From Chloroflexota bacterium (GTDB taxonomy: Bacteria > Chloroflexota > FW602-bin22 > JAMCYS01), in assembly GCA_021847625.1 (NCBI GenBank), contig JAJZQK010000068.1, positions 1-10,228 on the forward strand: a stretch of DNA of 10,228 nt. The letters are read 5' to 3'. Shown one piece after another: positions 6,130-10,228 of the stretch (the stretch's first letter is position 1; the number at the start of each line of letters is the position of its first letter). The position numbers and the translations under genes are program-made. The notes below the pieces were generated by a model. The model searched no databases, had not been told where the DNA came from, and was given only the letters and a program-made list of their open reading frames with translations.

Positions 6130-6819
6130 ATGGATGCCACCATCGTGCTGCCAGAGGCACGCGAACTGTCCGACCACGTCTACGACTTACTGAAAGACGA
6201 GGTTCTTAGCGGCAGGCTGGCCCCGGGCAGACCACTGCTCATCGTCGAATTAGCTAGACAGCTAGGCGTCAGCCGCACCCCGGTCAAGGACGCGCTGAAC
6301 AAGCTCTCGGCCGAGGGGCTTGTAGACGATGTGCCCCGCAAAGGCTACTTCGTCAGCAGACTGGATGCTAGCGATGTGGCCGAGCTGATGGATGCGGCCC
6401 TGATCCTCGTCAAAGGGGCGGCGGAGCTCGCCGTCGAGGTTGGGCGGCCCGAGTACATCACCGAGATGCAGAAGAACGTGGCTGACATGGCAAGCCTCAT
6501 AGGGGCGGACGGTCGTTGCACTGACTATGCGACTTTTTTTCGCCTGGACCACGACTTTCACCTTCTGCTCTTCCGGTTCACCGGGAATCGACGCCTGGCA
6601 AGCCTGTATGACGGACTTAATGTCCAAACCTGCATCATGCGGATCCGCTACGCCGAGGCGTATGGTCATTGCCGCATCCTGCAGACCATCGAGGAACACA
6701 GGGCCATGGTCAGGGCGCTCGAGCTGAGAAACGTGTCCCAATTGATGGACGCCGTCACATTCCACAACAGAGAGACCAAGCGTCAGCTTGTGGACATGAT
6801 TCTCAGCAGTAGGGTGTAG
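6130..6819 (+). CDS. GntR-family transcriptional regulator, FCD (FadR-type) subfamily
   Basis: A 229-residue protein of normal length. Residues ~13-76 form the winged helix-turn-helix (HVYDLLKDEVLSGRLAPG, then VELARQLGVSRTPVKDALNK, then wing GLVDDVPRKGYFV). Residues ~84-222 form the all-helical FCD ligand domain, with the metal-ligand set D140-x3-H144, H190 and H212, so a carboxylate-type ligand with a divalent metal is likely by family analogy. ATG 6130 has GGAGG 9 nt upstream (6116-6120); an overlapping ATG at 6134 is out of frame. It lies behind a strong promoter and tandem palindromes, and upstream of a hydrolase and a solute-binding protein gene. This suggests it controls uptake and breakdown of a small organic acid or related compound. 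The effector is unknown. Confidence 0.92.
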   Translation: MDATIVLPEARELSDHVYDLLKDEVLSGRLAPGRPLLIVELARQLGVSRTPVKDALNKLSAEGLVDDVPRKGYFVSRLDASDVAELMDAALILVKGAAELAVEVGRPEYITEMQKNVADMASLIGADGRCTDYATFFRLDHDFHLLLFRFTGNRRLASLYDGLNVQTCIMRIRYAEAYGHCRILQTIEEHRAMVRALELRNVSQLMDAVTFHNRETKRQLVDMILSSRV

Positions 6820-6820
6820 G

Positions 6821-7156
6821 CACTCACCCGTCAAGGCGGTGGACGACGAAGGCAGCGGCTGCAGGGTCACTCTGGAGAACCGCAGCCAGAACGAGGCGGA
6901 ATAGGCATACGTGGATGGCGCCTTCATCTTCATCGGCCAGAAGGCCAACACCGAGCCTTTCGGCGGCATAGTTGACCTAGATGCAGGCGGCTACATTAAT
7001 GCTAACTCCAGACTGGAAACCAACGTACCGGGCGTGTTCGCCGCCGGCGACGTAGTCCAGAAGGAATTCTGCTATCTGACCACCGCGGCGGCCGATGGTA
7101 CAATCGCCGCCCTGAGCGCCGAAAAGTACATACGGAGTACCACGGAGGGTGCATAG
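6821..7156 (+). pseudogene. Thioredoxin reductase (TrxB-type) C-terminal remnant
   Basis: The frame beginning one base after the regulator stop reads VKAVDDEGSGCRVTLENRSQ, then an in-frame TAG at 6902-6904, then YVDGAFIFIGQKANTEPFGG, NVPGVFAAGDVVQKEF and TTAAADGTIAALSAEKYI, ending at TAG 7154-7156. These are the C-terminal FAD-binding signatures of bacterial thioredoxin reductases (G-VFAAGDV with the FAD-binding Asp; TAA-ADG-IAA). Missing are the N-terminal FAD domain, the NADPH domain core and the CxxC redox pair, about two thirds of a ~310-residue protein. Truncation together with the nonsense codon makes it a dead relict. A GTG at 6911 could start an 81-residue product, but it would lack all catalytic parts. 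The relict explains most of the 430-bp gap between regulator and hydrolase. Confidence 0.8.
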
Positions 7157-7249
7157 CAGAACCGAAGTTGTCGAGGCGCCCAACGAGCCCCTGGTTGCCA
7201 TCCCATTGGGTGCGCAGTCACGGAACAAGACCAAACAGAGGAGGAACGC

Positions 7250-8797
7250 GTGAAGAAGAACGTCATCGTCGTAATGCTGGACAGCCTTGGTGCCAACTAC
7301 GTGGGCTGCTACGGCAACAAGTGGATCAAGACCCCGAACCTGGACCGCCTGGCCAGGGAGGGGGTCTTGTTCGAGAACAACTACATCGAGGGCCTGCCGA
7401 CGGTGCCTTGCCGCCGCTCGATGCACACCGGCCGTTACCACCTGCACGATAAGGGTTGGTCGGCCTTGGATATGGATGACACCACCATCGCCGACCTCTG
7501 CTGGGGGCGGCCAATTGACACGGCGCTCGTGTTTGACTGCCCGATGTACCGCCTGCCGAAGTTCGGCTATACCCGCGGTTTCGATAAGGTCCACTACATC
7601 CACGGGCACGAGAACGATCACGAGTATTTTGGTCAGGACACCCAGTACCATCTGAAGCCTGAAGACTTCGTCGAAGACCACATCCTCGAGACTGTCGACA
7701 GGGTGATGGGGGAAAGGGTCGTCGGGCCGCTGCTCTACGAGATGGCGTGCCACCTCAAGGAAACCCAGTACTGGAAGAGCGAAGAGGACCAGATGGCGCC
7801 CCGGGTGATGAAGCGGGCGGTCAAGTACCTGGAGGAAGTGGACCGCAACAAGCAATTCTTCCTCTGGGTCGATTGCTTCGACCCGCATGAACCCTGGGAC
7901 CCGCCGAGTGTCTACGATCCTGACCTGAAGTGCCTCTACGACCCCGACTACAAGGGCAAGGACATGTTCCTCCCCGTCCAGGGTCAGGTCGAAGGCATCT
8001 TCACCGAGCCCGAGCTGCACCACATCCGCATGCTTCATGCCGAGAAGGTGACGATGGTCGACAGGTGGCTGGGCTACCTGATGGACAAGGTGCGGGCTTT
8101 GGGGCTGGAGGAAGACACCCTCTTCCTGATGGTCTCCGACCACGGCGAGCCCCTGGGCAACGGGGAGCACGGGCACGGGCTGATGCGCAAGGTTCGCCCC
8201 TGGCCCTACGAAGAGCTGGTACACGCGCCGATCATCATGCGCGGCCCCGGGCTGCCGGCGGGCAAGCGGGTGAAGGGCTTCACGCAGTCCTGCGACGTGG
8301 CGCCCACGGTTACCGACTGGCTGGGCATAGGAGTGCACCCGGAGCACACCGGCAAGAGCCTGTTGCCGCTGGCCCGGGGCGAGGTGGACAAGTTGCGCGA
8401 CTTCGCCATTGCCGGCTACTTCAAGTACTCGGCCTCGATCATCACGGAGGACTGGTCCTTCATCCACTGGCTGCGCCCGGATGAGAAGACCATTGCCGAC
8501 GCCAAGTTCGGCATCTACCGCCGCGGCATCCTGAAGTCGGCCGGCCATCTCTCGAGGGTGCTCGGCGAATCGATAAGCGACATGGAGCGTCGTGCGAAGG
8601 AAGTCGCTACCCTGGACGGCGAGGACCAGTGGACCTGCACGCCGGGCAGCATAGCTGAGGTGCCCGAGCGCGACCAGCTGTTCGACCGACGGGAGGACCG
8701 CTATCAGTTGAACAACATCGCCGCCAAAGATCCCGGTAGGGCTTCGGAGCTCTACGCCCAACTGCGCGAGTTCATGGCCGAATTGCGGACCAGCTAG
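7250..8797 (+). CDS. Sulfatase-fold (alkaline phosphatase superfamily) hydrolase with Thr at the nucleophile position
   Basis: A 515-residue protein that starts at GTG 7250 with AGAGGAGGAA (7237-7246) just upstream. The sulfatase fold is clear: VIVVMLDSLGANYVGCYGN (metal ligand D11), KTPNLDRLAREGVLFENNY, CFDPHEPWDPP (H213), LMVSDHGEPLGNGEHGHG (metal ligands D297 and H298) and SCDVAPTVTDWLGI. At the active site, sulfatases have C/S-x-P-x-R, where Cys or Ser becomes formylglycine. Here it reads T51-V-P-C-R55 followed by RSMHTGR, so the converted residue is absent and Thr occupies the nucleophile place, as in phosphoglycerol/phosphoethanolamine transferases and some phosphodiesterases of the superfamily. 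C54 is one codon before the Arg and does not fit the motif. No signal peptide is seen, so it is probably cytoplasmic. The likely substrate is a phosphate or phosphonate ester rather than a sulfate, though this is inferred. It is probably co-transcribed with the downstream binding protein, or separated from it by the hairpin pair. Confidence 0.85.
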   Translation: MKKNVIVVMLDSLGANYVGCYGNKWIKTPNLDRLAREGVLFENNYIEGLPTVPCRRSMHTGRYHLHDKGWSALDMDDTTIADLCWGRPIDTALVFDCPMYRLPKFGYTRGFDKVHYIHGHENDHEYFGQDTQYHLKPEDFVEDHILETVDRVMGERVVGPLLYEMACHLKETQYWKSEEDQMAPRVMKRAVKYLEEVDRNKQFFLWVDCFDPHEPWDPPSVYDPDLKCLYDPDYKGKDMFLPVQGQVEGIFTEPELHHIRMLHAEKVTMVDRWLGYLMDKVRALGLEEDTLFLMVSDHGEPLGNGEHGHGLMRKVRPWPYEELVHAPIIMRGPGLPAGKRVKGFTQSCDVAPTVTDWLGIGVHPEHTGKSLLPLARGEVDKLRDFAIAGYFKYSASIITEDWSFIHWLRPDEKTIADAKFGIYRRGILKSAGHLSRVLGESISDMERRAKEVATLDGEDQWTCTPGSIAEVPERDQLFDRREDRYQLNNIAAKDPGRASELYAQLREFMAELRTS

Positions 8798-8822
8798 GCG
8801 GAGCGGAGGTCGCCGCCTAGCT
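8792..8822 (+). repeat. Perfect 10-bp hairpin overlapping the hydrolase stop codon
   Basis: AGCTAGGCGG (8792-8801) / CCGCCTAGCT (8813-8822), with an 11-nt loop that contains GGAGG. The TAG stop of the hydrolase (8795-8797) lies inside the left arm. CTATT follows, too short for a convincing T-run. It could protect or separate the upstream transcript. Confidence 0.6.
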
Positions 8823-8836
8823 CTATTGGGCCCTGT

Positions 8837-8870
8837 CCGAAGTGCGTTTGGTCGCGCAAACGCACTTCGG
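8837..8870 (+). repeat. Perfect 14-bp inverted repeat before the solute-binding protein gene
   Basis: CCGAAGTGCGTTTG (8837-8850) and CAAACGCACTTCGG (8857-8870) flank the 6-nt loop GTCGCG. All 14 pairs match. It ends 29 bp before the ATG of the binding protein and is followed by CAACACAGTT rather than a T-run. It may act as an mRNA-stabilising stem, a regulator operator, or a mobile palindromic repeat. Confidence 0.75.
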
Positions 8871-8899
8871 CAACACAGTTCAATAACATAGGGGGATCG

Positions 8900-10228
8900 A
8901 TGAGAACGCCTATCAATCGTCGCGACTTTCTGAAACTGGCCGTCGTCGGCGCGGGTTTGGGGCTGTCCCAAGCCTGCTCCCCAGCCGCCACGCCCGCCCC
9001 TACCCAGGCCCCAGCTGCTACTCCCGTTCCCACCCAGGCCCCAGCCGCCCAACCCACATCGGTGAAGCCCGCTGCGACGGCGGCACCGACTGCCACTGCC
9101 GCGGCAGCGGCCACCAAGGCGCCCGAGACAGGCGGCACCTACACCGCCGCACGCACCGTCAACATGAAGAGCTTCAACGGCGTCGACCTGCAACGCGGCA
9201 ACATGAGCTGGATCAGGTCGCTCTACGGCTGCCTCGTGCGGCTGGACAAGGACCTCAATCCTCAGCCGGAGATGGCCGAGTCCTGGCAGTTCTCGCCCGA
9301 CAACCTGACGATGACGCTGAAGTTGCGCCAGGGCGTCAAGTTCCACACCGGCCGCGATTTCACCTCCGAGGACGTGGTCTTCTCATGGCAGTACGCCAAG
9401 GACCCAACCACGGGCTCGCCCCAGTTGCGCCAGCTCTACGGGCTAATCAAGGACATCAAGACGCCGGACAAGTTCATGGCCGAGTTGAAGTTCGACGCAC
9501 CCAACCCGGTGATCTTCGACGCCCTGGACACGCTTTGTATGTTCGACAAGACGGCCGTCGACAAGATCGGCACGAAGGACGCCGGGAGCGGGCCCTTCAT
9601 GGTTACCAACTACGTGCCCAACGATTATTTCACGGCCAAGCGCTTCCCAGACTACTGGCAAAAGGGCCAACCGTACATGGGCGAGGTCGTCTTCAAGGTT
9701 ATTCCTGACCCGGCGGCGCTCGTGATCAACCTGGAGAGCAAGGCGCTGGATGCCATTTGGGCCCCATCGCTCACCGATGTACCGCGCTTGAAGACCGTGG
9801 CTGGTCTCGTCTCCGAACCGGGCGCGGGCGCACAGGGGATGTTCCACCTGATGGCCAAGAACACGGGGCCGTTTGCCAACAAGAAGGTCCGCCAGGCGAT
9901 GAACTACGCCATCGACCGCGAGCGCATCGCCAAGCAGGTCCTCTCGGGCACGGTGGAGTACACCTGCCTGCACTGGCCGCGCGGCTCCTGGGCCTACTTC
10001 GCCGATCTGGAAGGCAAGTACAAGTACGACCTGGAAAAGGCCAAGGCGCTGCTGGCCGAAGCAGGCTTCGCCAACGGCTTCGACACCAACTTCCTCTGCT
10101 CGCAGAAGGCCAACCCGCCGCTGCTGGGCATCGCCCAGATCGTCCAGGCCGACCTGGCGAAGCTGAAGATCAACGCCAAGATCGAGGACGTCGAGGCGAC
10201 GATCTACGAGGGCCGCACCACCAAGGGC
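8900..10228 (+). CDS. Family 5 extracellular solute-binding lipoprotein of a peptide/nickel-type ABC importer (3' end outside window)
   Basis: ATG 8900 follows AGGGGGA (8890-8896); the frame is open to the window edge with 443 residues, against about 520-560 for complete members. Residues 5-12, INRRDFLK, are a twin-arginine motif, followed by a hydrophobic core and SQAC26, a lipobox lacking Leu at -3. This indicates Tat export and probable lipid anchoring at Cys26. Residues ~27-75 are a Pro/Ala/Thr/Gln linker with the unit PTQAPAA repeated. The binding domain begins around 80 with LYGCLVRLDKDLNPQPEMAESW and LKLRQGVKFHTGRDFTSEDVVFSW, the SBP_bac_5 hallmark, and continues with DAGSGPFMVTNYVPND and KKVRQAMNYAIDRERIAKQV. 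It captures a solute outside the cell for an ABC permease, expected downstream. The ligand could be an oligopeptide, a sugar or another small organic; the domain does not tell. It lies 102 bp after the hydrolase, suggesting one operon. Confidence 0.93.
   Translation, partial: MRTPINRRDFLKLAVVGAGLGLSQACSPAATPAPTQAPAATPVPTQAPAAQPTSVKPAATAAPTATAAAAATKAPETGGTYTAARTVNMKSFNGVDLQRGNMSWIRSLYGCLVRLDKDLNPQPEMAESWQFSPDNLTMTLKLRQGVKFHTGRDFTSEDVVFSWQYAKDPTTGSPQLRQLYGLIKDIKTPDKFMAELKFDAPNPVIFDALDTLCMFDKTAVDKIGTKDAGSGPFMVTNYVPNDYFTAKRFPDYWQKGQPYMGEVVFKVIPDPAALVINLESKALDAIWAPSLTDVPRLKTVAGLVSEPGAGAQGMFHLMAKNTGPFANKKVRQAMNYAIDRERIAKQVLSGTVEYTCLHWPRGSWAYFADLEGKYKYDLEKAKALLAEAGFANGFDTNFLCSQKANPPLLGIAQIVQADLAKLKINAKIEDVEATIYEGRTTKG

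Noticed and set aside
5951..6160. Minus-strand Arg-rich short frame (69 codons) that might be a transposase scrap
   Set aside because: Basic composition alone is not enough. It overlaps the promoter leader and the regulator start, and I recognise no transposase motif.
8837..8870. Factor-independent terminator after the hydrolase
   Set aside because: The stem is strong but is followed by CAACACAGTT, without a T-run, and the binding-protein start is only 29 bp away. Kept as an inverted repeat of unknown role.
6977..9346. Very long (789-codon) open frame on the minus strand, antisense to the hydrolase and binding-protein genes
   Set aside because: It is antisense to two clearly recognisable proteins in high-GC DNA, where third-position bias keeps the opposite frame open. 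Its translation is His/Val/Gln-rich low-complexity with no domain.
1..10228. CRISPR array, tRNA, rRNA, phage or intact insertion sequence
   Set aside because: The direct and inverted repeats are few, unevenly spaced and self-complementary, with no spacer pattern. No cloverleaf, rRNA stretch or transposase/integrase frame was seen.

Overview
The window is high-GC DNA that most resembles an uncultured Chloroflexota bacterium (Anaerolineae-like). This placement is an inference. It rests on a twin-arginine lipoprotein solute-binding protein with a long Pro/Ala/Thr/Gln linker, a DrrA-type ATPase with two ABC-2 permeases, a GT39-like membrane protein, and many GC-rich palindromic repeats between and inside genes. 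No 16S, tRNA or other marker is present to confirm it.

Layout. Bases 1-474 hold the 3' part of a URO-D/MtaA-family gene. Convergent to it on the minus strand (560-2137) lies a GT39-like membrane protein that lacks its N-terminal catalytic region and carries about 100 repeat-derived residues in frame, so it is probably a decaying gene. From 2376 to 5467 runs an ABC-2 exporter: an ATPase, a ~400-bp insertion of nested inverted repeats, then two permeases, the second only 13 bp after the first. Bases 5468-5716 are a cluster of hairpin repeats.

The right half looks catabolic and sensory. A broken VOC (glyoxalase-fold) gene ends inside the -35 box of a near-consensus sigma70 promoter. That promoter has two palindromes just downstream and precedes an FCD-type GntR regulator (6130-6819). 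One base after the regulator begins the C-terminal remnant of a thioredoxin reductase, with an in-frame stop. Next come a sulfatase-fold hydrolase with Thr at the nucleophile position (7250-8797), two consecutive perfect hairpins, and a family 5 solute-binding lipoprotein (8900 to the right edge, incomplete). A reasonable reading is that the regulator controls uptake of a small organic (possibly phosphorylated, sulfated or phosphonylated) compound and its hydrolysis; the substrate is not visible from sequence.

The most unusual content is the repeat biology. At least three families of small inverted-repeat elements occur. Copies of a CTTGT-loop hairpin differ by compensatory stem changes. Two families are arranged as nested inverted pairs inside an open reading frame, and another pair of nested inverted repeats splits a transporter operon. 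I see no CRISPR array, tRNA, rRNA, phage or intact transposase gene.
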